The notes beneath the pieces were generated by a model, which searched no databases, was not told the DNA's origin, and saw nothing but the letters and a program-made list of their open reading frames with translations. DNA of 37,989 nucleotides from Candidatus Woesearchaeota archaeon (GTDB taxonomy: Archaea; Nanobdellota; Nanobdellia; Woesearchaeales; SM23-78), in assembly GCA_019322375.1 (NCBI GenBank), contig JAHWIP010000027.1, forward strand, positions 1 through 37,989, given 5' to 3'. Made by a program: the position numbers and the translations under genes. Below are positions 14,820 to 23,464 of the stretch, piece after piece. Position 1 is the stretch's first letter. Every line of letters begins with the position of its first letter.

Positions 14820-15839
14820 ATGAAAGTGATAATACCATTAGCAGGAGAAGGCAAGAGAATGAGGCCTCACACTCATTCAAAACCAAAGCCTTTGATAAAC
14901 ATTGCTGGCAAATCATCTCTTAAGCATATTCTTGATGAACTGGAATCTCATGATAAAAAAGGAGATATTAAGATTTCTGAAATAATCTTTATAACAGGCC
15001 ATCTTGCTCAAAAGATAGAAGATTATGTAAAAAAGCACTATGATTTTAAGACTCGTTTTATCGAGCAAAAGGTTAGGGATGGAACTGCAGGAGCAGTTAG
15101 GCTAGCAGAGAAATACATTGATGAACCAGTTCTTATTATCTTTGTAGACACAATCTTTGAAGCAGACCTAAGCATTATTAATAAGCTAAAGGATGACGAG
15201 TCTGGAATTATCTGGGCTCAGGAAGTAGAGGATTACCAGCGCTTTGGAGTTATGGTGATGGGCAAGGACGGATACATGATAGAAATGGTTGAAAAACCTG
15301 ACAAGCCTGTTTCAAAGCTTGCAAACATTGGCATGTATTTTATGAAGGATTATAAATTAATGTATGAAGGAATAAAATACATTTATGATAATGATATTAG
15401 ACCTAAGGGAGAGTTTTATTTAACAGATGCCTTTGGTTATATGATCAAAAAAGGAGCAAAAATTATTTGTCCAACAGTAAAAGGATGGTATGACACAGGA
15501 AAACCAGAGACCTTTCTTGAGTCCCATAAAGAACTCTTAAAAAAAGGCAGGCACAAGGAAATAAAAACAGAGAACAGCAAGATTATTCCTCCTGTTCATA
15601 TAGCTGATGATGTAACAATAAAAGGCTCTACTGTTGGGCCTCATGTGACTATTGCAAAAGGAACAGAAATAATTAATAGTATTGTAAAGGAAAGTGTTAT
15701 TGGGGAGAACACAAAAATTACTGATGCTAACCTAGATGACTCAATTATTGGAGAGGAATGCCAGGTCACAGGCGCTTTTAAGCATCTTAACATAGGAGAT
15801 CACTGCGTTGTTAAGGGTGCTGGGAAGAAGAACAAATAA
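14820..15839 (+). CDS. Sugar-1-phosphate nucleotidyltransferase with left-handed beta-helix tail
   Basis: The N-terminal domain is of RmlA/GlmU/GalU type: PLAGEGKRMRPHTHSKPKPL (6-25) binds NTP, GTAGAV contacts the base, FVDTIF gives the metal-binding Asp, and GWYDTGKPETF closes the sugar site. The C-terminal 80 residues are hexapeptide repeats (VHIADDVTIKGSTVGPHVTI) forming a left-handed beta-helix, with no acetyltransferase signature. It would make NDP-glucose from glucose-1-phosphate and NTP, the donor for the GT3/GT4 enzymes. A strong AGGAGGGGG site precedes the ATG. The debranching gene follows 78 nt later. Confidence 0.9.
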   Translation: MKVIIPLAGEGKRMRPHTHSKPKPLINIAGKSSLKHILDELESHDKKGDIKISEIIFITGHLAQKIEDYVKKHYDFKTRFIEQKVRDGTAGAVRLAEKYIDEPVLIIFVDTIFEADLSIINKLKDDESGIIWAQEVEDYQRFGVMVMGKDGYMIEMVEKPDKPVSKLANIGMYFMKDYKLMYEGIKYIYDNDIRPKGEFYLTDAFGYMIKKGAKIICPTVKGWYDTGKPETFLESHKELLKKGRHKEIKTENSKIIPPVHIADDVTIKGSTVGPHVTIAKGTEIINSIVKESVIGENTKITDANLDDSIIGEECQVTGAFKHLNIGDHCVVKGAGKKNK

Positions 15840-15917
15840 AAAGAAAGCGTTTAGAAAAAAGAGAAATAAATAAACAAAAGGGAAAAAAGGAAAAAAGAGG
15901 AAAAAGGGGTTGAATAC

Positions 15918-17771
15918 TTGCACATAATCCATTCTTTTAATAAAAAAAGAGTTGATGAGCATGTCAAAGTGCCTGTCAGTTTTCTAATAACTAATAAGAG
16001 AGGAAATTATATCTCTCTTGGAGAAAACAATTTTACTCATATGCAGGGCTTGTTCTTTTTTGACAGCAAGAACTGGGAGCTTTACAAAACAGTTGAGAAT
16101 ATCAAGCTTAACAAGAAGATGAGCTCTATTAAAAATAATTTCTTTAATGTTCAAAGGCTTTACTCAGACAATGTCTCAGAGAGTTTTAATCTTTTTAATG
16201 AATCAATGCTTTACTCTGTTAAGAACTACATAGGGGAAATTGTTTTAGAGCTTGATTTCAGAGCCATGTTTGATTATGATGATAAAGGAAAAATCTATAC
16301 TATTGCAAAGAATGAAAAAGATGATAATATAATCATAAGATATGATAAGTACACTGATGAATCATTATCTGTGCTTGACAAAACCAGGTTTCTTGTGATA
16401 AAAGGAGTTAAAAAAACAAAAGATTACAAGCAATTAGATGAATGGGTTAAGAAGAATTATTCATATGATGCTGGGAGAAAGTCAAAATCAGAGTTTTACA
16501 CTTACAAAGCTTTGAGCATAAAAGTCAACAACCACCTGGACCTGGTGTTTTCTTTTTCAGATAACAAGAAAGATGCCAAGGAGCATGCAAGAAAGGTTTA
16601 TGAGAATAGAAAACACCTGATTAACTCTTATAAAAAATACATGACTCATGCTTTCACAAGCAAAAACCTGGCTCTTAACACTGCTTTAAAAGCCCTGGAC
16701 GACTTGCTTGTAAGTGCTGAGACAGAGGAGCGAAGCGTAGGAGTATTTGCAGGCCTGCCCTGGTTTTATCAGTTCTGGGCAAGAGACGAGCTTATAAGCC
16801 TGAAAGCCTTAATGCTAAAAGACAAGTATTACCTTATAAAAAACATATTATTCAAATACCTGCACAGCATAGCTGATGATGGCCTTATTCCTAATCGTTT
16901 GCCAGGCAGCCCTGGTGATATTAAAAGTATTGATGCTGTTGGCTGGCTCTTTGTAAGAATAAAGGATTATATTCACTTATTATTTTCAAAAAAGATTATT
17001 AGCGAGTACTTGTCAGTGTCGGACCTTATAAAGATTAAGAGAGCACTGGAAAAAGCAATCCAAGACCTGGCTCATCACCACTCAGATAATGGATTAATTA
17101 TTAATAATGAGCAGGAGACCTGGATGGATACAAAGCCTGCTAACAGAAAAGGAGCATGCATAGAAATACAAGCCTTGTTTCTGGCAATGATTAACCTGCA
17201 TAACCAGATAGCAGGCATAACAAAGTCAAAACAGATATTTAAAAGCCTTGAAAAAGAGCACAAGCAAAGAGTGAGAAAAGAGTTTTTTAAGCAAGGAGCA
17301 CTGTATGATTGTGTTGACAATGATATGCTGAGTGGAAACATCAGGCCGAACATATTTTTAGCATATTATATATATCCTGGTTTGCTAACAAAAAAAGAAT
17401 GGAAAAAAGCCTTTGATAAAGCTCTTAAAGAGCTTTGGCTTGGCTGGGGAGGGCTGTCAACAATAGAGCACACAAGTCCATTATTCAAGCCAGAATATAC
17501 AGGAGAAGACGATGCTAGTTATCATAACGGAGACTCATGGTATTATGTTAACAACTATGCAGCCATTGCAATGCACAGGCTTGATAAAAGATATTATTCA
17601 AAATACATAAGAGCCATTGTTCATGCCAGCAAGGAAGAAATGCTGTTCTCAGGATTCATAGGATGCTGCGCAGAGCTGAGCAGTGCAAAGCACATGAAAA
17701 GCCAGGGATGCTTAAGCCAGGCCTGGAGTGCAGCATCATTCATAGAGCTGATGCATGAGATGTATGGGTGA
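15918..17771 (+). CDS. Glycogen debranching enzyme (amylo-alpha-1,6-glucosidase)
   Basis: This is a 617-aa protein of the archaeal/bacterial GDE type. An N-terminal beta-sandwich-like domain (ending near residue 230) precedes an (alpha/alpha)6 barrel with PWFYQFWARDELISLKAL (catalytic-side RDE), DGLIPNRLPG, SIDAVGWLF, GGLSTIEHTSP and DASYHNGDSWYY. These match the GDE_C / GH133-like catalytic blocks. It removes alpha-1,6 branches so that amylase or phosphorylase can continue. The start is TTG 15918 after AAAGGGG. The gene follows the sugar nucleotidyltransferase in the same direction across an A/G-rich 78-bp gap. Confidence 0.9.
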   Translation: MHIIHSFNKKRVDEHVKVPVSFLITNKRGNYISLGENNFTHMQGLFFFDSKNWELYKTVENIKLNKKMSSIKNNFFNVQRLYSDNVSESFNLFNESMLYSVKNYIGEIVLELDFRAMFDYDDKGKIYTIAKNEKDDNIIIRYDKYTDESLSVLDKTRFLVIKGVKKTKDYKQLDEWVKKNYSYDAGRKSKSEFYTYKALSIKVNNHLDLVFSFSDNKKDAKEHARKVYENRKHLINSYKKYMTHAFTSKNLALNTALKALDDLLVSAETEERSVGVFAGLPWFYQFWARDELISLKALMLKDKYYLIKNILFKYLHSIADDGLIPNRLPGSPGDIKSIDAVGWLFVRIKDYIHLLFSKKIISEYLSVSDLIKIKRALEKAIQDLAHHHSDNGLIINNEQETWMDTKPANRKGACIEIQALFLAMINLHNQIAGITKSKQIFKSLEKEHKQRVRKEFFKQGALYDCVDNDMLSGNIRPNIFLAYYIYPGLLTKKEWKKAFDKALKELWLGWGGLSTIEHTSPLFKPEYTGEDDASYHNGDSWYYVNNYAAIAMHRLDKRYYSKYIRAIVHASKEEMLFSGFIGCCAELSSAKHMKSQGCLSQAWSAASFIELMHEMYG

Positions 17772-17777
17772 ATTTTC

Positions 17778-18218
17778 TTATTGGTATGGTTCAAAGAATT
17801 TTTCATCAACATATTCTGCTTTGATAAAGTCAGGTATGCTCTGCGCAGGTCCATATCCTTTTTTAAAGAAGACTTTATGACTAGCATCTCCTGTTGTGAA
17901 CCCTGCCCTCACTCTTTCTGCGACATCCCACCTTCCATCGAAATCAACATCTGTTAAAAGAATGTATCCTACTGCAAGATATCCACGCAAATACTCTGGG
18001 TGTAAGATTATTTGTTGATTTTCTTTAGGTGTTGGTATTGGGCTTTTTAATGTAGAATATTCATGTTCTGGTTTTTGAAGTAGTATGCCAATAATACTTG
18101 CTGATATCAGACTTGATACTACTGCAAATCGTATTGCCAGCCATTTTTTATTCTCTCTTTTTATCATTTCTTCTGTTTTATGTTCAAGTCTTTCTTTCAT
18201 AATAATCATCTTACTCAT
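17778..18218 (-). CDS. Membrane-anchored protein with EF-hand-like loop
   Basis: The N-terminus is basic and a hydrophobic segment (about 28-47, IRFAVVSSLISASIIGILL) anchors it, leaving about 100 residues outside. The outer part has DVDFDGRWDVAE, a D-x-D-x-D-G loop like a calcium-binding EF-hand or dockerin repeat, followed by RVRAGFTTGD and a PDFIKAEYVDEKFF tail. The next gene on the same strand encodes a lipoprotein of similar size and plan, so they are probably a related pair. The family is unknown. Confidence 0.65.
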   Translation of the reverse strand: MSKMIIMKERLEHKTEEMIKRENKKWLAIRFAVVSSLISASIIGILLQKPEHEYSTLKSPIPTPKENQQIILHPEYLRGYLAVGYILLTDVDFDGRWDVAERVRAGFTTGDASHKVFFKKGYGPAQSIPDFIKAEYVDEKFFEPYQ

Positions 18219-18252
18219 AATTTATTACTTGGTAATGTTTTTATGTGAATCT

Positions 18253-18648
18253 TTAGTATATATGATCAAAGTATTCTGGTTTTCTTATTTTTAATATTCC
18301 TCTTTCTCTTAATTTTTCAAGTCTTGGCTTGTTTTTCTCAGGAAATGTATCTACAAAGGCTTCAAGCCATTTTATGTATCCTTCTCTGACATTAACCTCT
18401 GTTGGGTCTGGTGCTGTGTGTTGTGTATAGATTTCTTCCAGGTCATATAAACCGTCGTTATTAAAATCTGTTCTTACTGTTACAGCGCTATACCTTGCGC
18501 GGCTTCGTATTTGAGGATGTATTCCTTCGAAGTAACTGGTTACTCCTGGTTCTTTGTATTCAGGTACTTTTTCTGGTTGAGTGCATGCAACAAGGCATGC
18601 TAATCCTATTAAGGTAGTTGTGATAGTCTTTTTCTTTAGTCCTTTCAT
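18253..18648 (-). CDS. Lipoprotein with EF-hand-like loop
   Basis: The N-terminus KKKTITTTLIGLACLVACTQ is a signal peptide ending in a lipobox (LVAC, Cys about 22). The mature part has DFNNDGLYDLEEIY, a D-x-N-x-D-G-x-x-D-x-E-E loop typical of calcium-binding EF-hand-like or dockerin loops, and a lysine-rich helical C-terminus ending KPEYFDHIY. It resembles the adjacent membrane-anchored protein in layout (anchor, DFxxDGxxD loop, basic end). Its role is unknown. Confidence 0.68.
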   Translation of the reverse strand: MKGLKKKTITTTLIGLACLVACTQPEKVPEYKEPGVTSYFEGIHPQIRSRARYSAVTVRTDFNNDGLYDLEEIYTQHTAPDPTEVNVREGYIKWLEAFVDTFPEKNKPRLEKLRERGILKIRKPEYFDHIY

Positions 18649-18686
18649 ACAATCACCGTTTTATCTTAGCTATTAATAAGTAGTAA

Positions 18687-18722
18687 CTAATATTTAAATA
18701 TTAGGGTTCCCTTAAGGGTACC
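18687..18722 (+). promoter_or_regulatory. Two abutting palindromes: TATA element and operator of the TrmB gene
   Basis: CTAATATTTAAATATTAG (18687-18704) is a perfect 18-bp palindrome containing the TATA box TTTAAATA. It is followed immediately by GGTTCCCTTAAGGGTACC (18705-18722), an 18-bp palindrome with one mismatched pair, and the ATG begins 2 nt later. Transcription should start within the second palindrome, giving a leaderless mRNA and a natural site for autorepression. Confidence 0.65.
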
Positions 18723-18723
18723 T

Positions 18724-19482
18724 ATGAATGAAAGCGTTTTAAGAGAAATCGGGCTCACAGGTTCAGAAATAAAAGTATACCTAGCATTACTAGAACTAGG
18801 CGACTCAACAAGAAGCGATATAGTAAATAAGTCAAAGATTACAGGCTCAAAGATGTATGAACTACTAGAAAAACTACAGCAGAAAGGGCTAGTTTCTATC
18901 TATCTAAAAAACAAAGTAAAACACTTCAAACCTGTGAATCCAAAGCAAATACTAAACTATCTAGAAGATAAAAAACAAAGTATTACAGAAATAGAAAAGC
19001 AAACTAAAGAAATCCTGCCCTCCCTTCTTCTGCAGTTCAACTCATCAAAAAAAGAGCAAGAAGTTGAATTATTAACAGGACTAAAAGGCCTTGAGATTAT
19101 ATTCAGAGAACAAGTAGAAATGCTGAGAAAAGGAGAAACCTGTTATGTAATTGGAGGCACTAATGGAATGGATGAAAATGTTATTATTGCCTTTTTTCAG
19201 AAAATACACGAACTCAGAGAAGACAAAAAAATAAAAACAAAAATGCTCTATAATATGCGCCAAAAAAAGGCTGCAAGCAAGAACTACTCTACAAAAAGAT
19301 ACGCCGGCACGACGACCAGATTCATAGAACACACCTCGCCTGTATCAATTAATATATATAAAGACAGAACAGTAATCATTATTTTTTCCAAAAAAATAAG
19401 TGCTATTCATATTAAATCGCAAGATGTATCTAATAGCTTTCTAGAATATTTTAATATACTATGGAAGCAAGCTATGAAATAA
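18724..19482 (+). CDS. TrmB-family transcriptional regulator
   Basis: The winged helix at residues 1-65 is typical of TrmB (LREIGLTGSEIKVYLALLEL, then TGSKMYELLEKLQQKGLV). A coiled-coil linker and a C-terminal effector-like domain (about 110-250) follow. Family members bind sugars or sugar phosphates and control sugar transport, glycolysis or glucan genes. Here the gene closes the glycogen island and is a good candidate for its regulator and for its own repressor. Length (252 aa) is somewhat shorter than sugar-binding TrmB proteins (about 340 aa), so the effector may differ. Confidence 0.88.
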   Translation: MNESVLREIGLTGSEIKVYLALLELGDSTRSDIVNKSKITGSKMYELLEKLQQKGLVSIYLKNKVKHFKPVNPKQILNYLEDKKQSITEIEKQTKEILPSLLLQFNSSKKEQEVELLTGLKGLEIIFREQVEMLRKGETCYVIGGTNGMDENVIIAFFQKIHELREDKKIKTKMLYNMRQKKAASKNYSTKRYAGTTTRFIEHTSPVSINIYKDRTVIIIFSKKISAIHIKSQDVSNSFLEYFNILWKQAMK

Positions 19483-19522
19483 GATAAAAACTTTTTAAAT
19501 AAACCCTGTTTCTTTTCTTGAT

Positions 19523-20500
19523 ATGAATACTATCCAGTCAACACTTTCAACAACCTGGTTTGGTAAATGCATATTCATTAGCTGGTACTGTGAAACAGCC
19601 AGCTGCAAGTTCTGTTTTAGGGCTTATCAAAATGCCAAAGTGAAAAAAACTCCTGAGCAGGCAAAGAGAAGCATGGCTTCAATACTTGCAGAAGCTTTTA
19701 TTGCCAAGCAGCTTGGCTGGAGAATAGAGTTTCTTACAGGAGGATGCAATTCTTATGCTTTTGAAGAACTGCTTGAGATAATAAAGAATGTTTGTATAGT
19801 TTATGGAGAAAAGATTTGGATAAACCTGGGATTATTTGATGAGAAAAAACTGGAGCAACTCAAGCCTTATGTTGAGGGAATATGCGCATCAATAGAGACA
19901 ACAGCATCTGAGCTGCATGACGAAATATGTCCTGATAAGCCAATTAAACCTTATGAAGAGATGCTGCAGTCATTGAATGGTTTTGGTTTTAAGAAGAGCG
20001 CCTGCATAATCATTGGACTTGGTGAAACAAAAAAAGATATTGATTCATTATTTGAATTCATTGAGAAAAACAAGCTCGACAGAATCACTTTTTATGCTTT
20101 AAAGCCTGTTAAAGGAAGCGGATTTGATAAAAGCCCTGAGCCAGAATACTATGCCTGGTGGATTGCGCAGACAAGGAAAAGATTCCCTGAACTTGAGATA
20201 ATGGCTGGCCTCACACCAAAAAATCCTGAATATGCAGAATGGGTTTTAAAGGCAGGTGCAAGTGCAGTAACCAAGTTTCCTGCAATAAGAAAATTCAATT
20301 CAAAAGAAGCAAGGATTGTTGAGCAGGGAATAAAAAAAGCTGGCAGAGAATTCAAAGGAACCCTAACAAAACTGCCTGATGTTGACTGGGATGAAGAAGT
20401 TGATAAGCTGGATGATAAACTGGGTTTTGATAAAGAGTTGAAAGAAAAGATTAAAGTTAAGTTGAGGGATTATCTGAAGAAAATGAAGAGCAACACCTAG
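19523..20500 (+). CDS. Radical SAM protein, unusual Cx4Cx2C cluster
   Basis: The 4Fe-4S motif is YCETASCKFC (about 23-32), a Cx4Cx2C spacing rather than the usual Cx3Cx2C. FLTGGCNSY fits the GGE-like SAM-binding position. The later parts (SIETTASELHDEICPDKP, IIIGLGETKKDI, GLTPKNPEYAEWVLKAGA) resemble the BioB/lipoyl-synthase-like TIM-barrel branch with no C-terminal extra domain. The substrate is unknown. TTTTTAAATA at 19492-19501 makes the ATG leaderless. It ends in a 4-bp convergent overlap with the transporter gene. Confidence 0.82.
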   Translation: MNTIQSTLSTTWFGKCIFISWYCETASCKFCFRAYQNAKVKKTPEQAKRSMASILAEAFIAKQLGWRIEFLTGGCNSYAFEELLEIIKNVCIVYGEKIWINLGLFDEKKLEQLKPYVEGICASIETTASELHDEICPDKPIKPYEEMLQSLNGFGFKKSACIIIGLGETKKDIDSLFEFIEKNKLDRITFYALKPVKGSGFDKSPEPEYYAWWIAQTRKRFPELEIMAGLTPKNPEYAEWVLKAGASAVTKFPAIRKFNSKEARIVEQGIKKAGREFKGTLTKLPDVDWDEEVDKLDDKLGFDKELKEKIKVKLRDYLKKMKSNT

Positions 20501-21513
20501 CTCTTCCCCTTAACATAATCCTCATAATAGAATTCTGCCATTGCTATGAACAAGGCTGCTATTAATGGCCCTATGATTATTCCCAGGAAGCCAAACACTT
20601 TTAATCCTCCAAGAAGACCAACCAAGGCTACGATTGGATGAATCTTTCCTTTGCCAGAAATAATTCTTGGTCTTAAGATATTATCAATGCCTGCTATCAT
20701 AAAGAAACCATAAACAAGCAGGAAGATACCCCACCAGACATTACCATTAATAATTAGGATTATGCCAGCAGGAGCCCATACCATGCCTGTGCCAACAATG
20801 GGTAAAAAAGCCAGGATAGTCATTACAAAACCCCAGAACACAGGGTTGGGTATGCCTACAATAAAGAAGCCTATGCCTCCAAGGATTCCCTGGAGCACTG
20901 CTATGAATATCTGGCCGTAAATAACTGCCTGGGTAACATTCTTGATTTCCCTTACCAGTCTTTCCCTTCTTTTCTTGGAAAAAGGAATAACATCTTTTAT
21001 CTGGGAAAACCATTTCTCTCCTTCTACAAAGCCATAATACATTATAAAGAACATGACAAACAGTCCAAGAACAATCTCAGCTACAGAGCCTGCTATTGTA
21101 AAAGCTGATTTCACAATAAAGTCTTTGGTGTTAGTAATGAGCTCATTAATGTTATCGCTAATGTCTGCTCTTGGCCCAAAAGCATTAACAAGATAATTGT
21201 TGATATTATCAAGAGAGCCTGGTTCAAAAGAGTTGAAAAAGTTTGCTGTCTGTTTCACAAGAGCGCTCACAACAATGAATGAAGGAATGATTATTATTAG
21301 TAAGATGAGAATAATAGCAATAACACTGCTTGTTCTTTTATGCTTAATTCTCTTGGAGAACCACTTGTAAAAAGGATAAACAGCAATAGTCAGTATTAAG
21401 CCAAGGAATATATATGTGAAGAAAGGCTGGACCAGCAGGAAAGCAAGATAGAGCAGGATTAGGAGTAATACTATGAAGATATATCTTGAAATTTTACTTG
21501 GGTCCAGCAACAC
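20497..21513 (-). CDS. AI-2E family transporter (PerM-like)
   Basis: This 338-aa membrane protein has about eight hydrophobic segments in the family pattern: a paired N-terminal set, a soluble central region (about 95-135), then GIPNPVFWGFVMTILAFLPIVG, WWGIFLLVYGF, an RPRIISGKGKIHPIVALVGL loop and a C-terminal LGIIIGPLIAALF. These are hallmarks of the AI-2E/PerM/YdiK family, whose members export small molecules or sodium. The archaeal substrate is unknown. It begins with ATG 21513 after AGGTGTTGTG. Confidence 0.88.
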   Translation of the reverse strand: MLLDPSKISRYIFIVLLLILLYLAFLLVQPFFTYIFLGLILTIAVYPFYKWFSKRIKHKRTSSVIAIILILLIIIIPSFIVVSALVKQTANFFNSFEPGSLDNINNYLVNAFGPRADISDNINELITNTKDFIVKSAFTIAGSVAEIVLGLFVMFFIMYYGFVEGEKWFSQIKDVIPFSKKRRERLVREIKNVTQAVIYGQIFIAVLQGILGGIGFFIVGIPNPVFWGFVMTILAFLPIVGTGMVWAPAGIILIINGNVWWGIFLLVYGFFMIAGIDNILRPRIISGKGKIHPIVALVGLLGGLKVFGFLGIIIGPLIAALFIAMAEFYYEDYVKGKS

Positions 21514-21571
21514 AACACCTCTTTTTATGGTTTTTATTTTATTTTATTTAAAATTTGTTATTAACCATCAA

Positions 21572-21606
21572 AAACATAAGTTTTTGTGGTCACCAAACTT
21601 ACGTTT
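21572..21606 (-). terminator. Hairpin after the ferritin-like gene
   Basis: Arms AAACATAAGTTT and AAACTTACGTTT pair in 11 of 12 positions around an 11-nt loop. The hairpin begins 2 nt after the stop codon of the ferritin-like gene. Read on the minus strand the stem ends in a short T run, consistent with a terminator or mRNA 3'-end element. Confidence 0.5.
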
Positions 21607-21607
21607 G

Positions 21608-22144
21608 TTAACCCTCGAAAAACCAGCTCTCCTGGTCTTGGAAAAAATCATCAGGGCTTTTCAAGTAATTGATTGCATTGCTTATAAGTGCATAATGAGC
21701 ATTTTCTTCTTTCATCAGGAACTCAAAAAGCTTTTTAACATTCTGATGCTCTGCTTTGTCAAATGCTTTTTTATAAAAGTTATACCCGTTCTGCTCCATT
21801 TGCAAGCCCAGCTCATACACAGCAATATCATCCTCACCAGCAATTGTTTTCTCAGCAACAGCTTTCATGCTGGTTGAGAAGAACTCCTTGCCCCTGTTAA
21901 TAGCCTCGTCCTCTGTTCCAGCATCAATCACAGGCTGTGTTCCTTCTTTTATAGATTTATTAAAAGCATGAATTGCATCAACATGCCTTAGCTCTTCATC
22001 AGCCAGAAACATAAAAGTTTTTTTTGCAAGCTCATTCTTCATCTTATCAGCATTATCCAGGTAGAACTTCCTGATATCCAGCTCTGTTTTTATAGCTAGT
22101 TGTAAAGCATTTAATTCATCTTTTAGATAGTCTTGTTCAGTCAT
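21608..22144 (-). CDS. Ferritin-like diiron protein
   Basis: This is a four-helix bundle with the diiron ligands of the rubrerythrin/ferritin-like group: E in IKTELDIRKFY, DEELRH (E-x2-H), E in LGLQMEQNGYNFY and KEENAH (E-x2-H). No rubredoxin domain is present. It probably handles peroxide or iron in the cytoplasm. I prefer ATG 22144 over GTG 22153: GGGGTG lies 7 nt before the ATG and the GTG is inside that site. It is a single-gene unit with a hairpin directly after its stop. Confidence 0.85.
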   Translation of the reverse strand: MTEQDYLKDELNALQLAIKTELDIRKFYLDNADKMKNELAKKTFMFLADEELRHVDAIHAFNKSIKEGTQPVIDAGTEDEAINRGKEFFSTSMKAVAEKTIAGEDDIAVYELGLQMEQNGYNFYKKAFDKAEHQNVKKLFEFLMKEENAHYALISNAINYLKSPDDFFQDQESWFFEG

Positions 22145-22210
22145 GCACTTCACCCCATATATATGAGAAACATCTATCTATTTATTAAGTTATTCGTATC
22201 TAAGAGCACA

Positions 22211-22233
22211 CAAAAATATTTTCAATATTTTTG
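22211..22233 (-). terminator. Hairpin after the ABC transporter operon
   Basis: CAAAAATATT-TTC-AATATTTTTG is a perfect 10-bp stem with a 3-nt loop, located 10 nt past the stop of the last permease gene and followed on the minus strand by a TTTTTG run. It probably ends the minus-strand operon. Confidence 0.55.
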
Positions 22234-22242
22234 GGCATTGAA

Positions 22243-23463
22243 TTACTCATAACGCAAAGCGTCCACAGGCTTCTGCTTTGATGCTCTTATTGCTGGGAAC
22301 AAGCCTGAGCCTGCTCCTACTAGGAATGAGAATAAGATGCATCCAAGTATTAAGTACCATGGAAAGGCTGGCTGCAACATGCTGTAACCTGCTTGTGCTG
22401 CTACTATCCCTCCTATGCTTGCCACTACATAGCCCAGCAGCACTCCTATTATTCCTCCCATCATTCCCAAGAAGCCTGATTCAAACACAAAAACAACCAA
22501 TATATTGGCGTTCCTTGCACCTACTGCTTTCATTATTCCTATCTCTTTGGTTCTTTCAAGCACAGCAGTGTACATGGTGTTCATTATATTAACAGAAGCA
22601 ACTATTAGAGAAATAAGTGCTATTAGCACTAGGATTCCGTTAAGCACCTGGATTATGCTTCCAAAGATTTCCATTATATCTTCAAAACTCTGCACAAAAA
22701 AGGTTTCTTTTCCTTCTTCCTCTCCTCTGTGTTTTCTTAGCTTGTCAGTAATCTTTTCTGCTAGTTCTGTTGGATTAACTCCTTTTTCTGCGTTTAAAAG
22801 CACATAACCAAACTGGCCTGCGTTTTCAGGATACAACTCTTCAAATGCTTCCAGGGTTATGTACATTTGTGCATCATCACCAGGGTTTCCTATTTCGCTG
22901 TAGAACCCAACTATCTCAAAGGGTTCTCCATTAATCTCAACCTTGTCCCCTACTTTTAAGGGTTTGTCAAATATTCTTTTTTCAAGCAAATAATTATATC
23001 CAAGCACTGCTTTATTCATATCTCCTTTTTTTAAGCCCCTGCCTTTTTCTACCTCGACATTAAAGCTTTCCATTATGAATTCCAGGTCATCAATGTCAGT
23101 GCCAAGCACAAAGTAATACGTGACTTCGTCTTTGAATCTTAATTCTCCTGCTTTAAAGTAAGCTCCTGTTATGTCTTTTACTCCATTTATCTTTGCTACA
23201 AAGTCTATATCATCCTGGGTTAAAAAGAAGTTTTCATCTAATCCAGGAATGCCTGCTCCTTTGGGCTGGATATATAATTGATTTGCCCCTGCTTCTTCTG
23301 CTAATGTATCCATATAAATTTGTATTCCTAAGCCAAAGCTTACAAGAGCAAATATTGCTGTGATACCAATTAGTATGGAAAGAATAGAAAGACCGCTTCT
23401 CATCTTTCTGTTTCTTAAGTTTTTCAATGCATATATTATTTCATCTAGTTTTATTATAGCCAT
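22243..23463 (-). CDS. MacB/FtsX-type ABC transporter permease (second)
   Basis: The topology is that of MacB permeases: one N-terminal membrane segment after KNLRNRKMRSGLSILSILIG, a 220-residue outer domain, then three C-terminal segments with IMNTMYTAVLERTKEIGIMK between the first two. Length is 406 aa. The start ATG lies 1 nt after the stop of the other permease, so they are co-translated and probably heterodimerise. The MacB/LolCE group transduces ATP hydrolysis into movement of an outer partner. The substrate is unknown. Confidence 0.88.
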   Translation of the reverse strand: MAIIKLDEIIYALKNLRNRKMRSGLSILSILIGITAIFALVSFGLGIQIYMDTLAEEAGANQLYIQPKGAGIPGLDENFFLTQDDIDFVAKINGVKDITGAYFKAGELRFKDEVTYYFVLGTDIDDLEFIMESFNVEVEKGRGLKKGDMNKAVLGYNYLLEKRIFDKPLKVGDKVEINGEPFEIVGFYSEIGNPGDDAQMYITLEAFEELYPENAGQFGYVLLNAEKGVNPTELAEKITDKLRKHRGEEEGKETFFVQSFEDIMEIFGSIIQVLNGILVLIALISLIVASVNIMNTMYTAVLERTKEIGIMKAVGARNANILVVFVFESGFLGMMGGIIGVLLGYVVASIGGIVAAQAGYSMLQPAFPWYLILGCILFSFLVGAGSGLFPAIRASKQKPVDALRYE

Positions 23464-23464
23464 G

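Noticed and set aside
18224..18236. ATTAC-TTG-GTAAT inverted repeat upstream of the EF-hand-like membrane protein gene
   Set aside because: The arms are only 5 bp in AT-rich sequence, and a similar ACTTGGTAACT occurs at about 11174. Too weak to call an operator.
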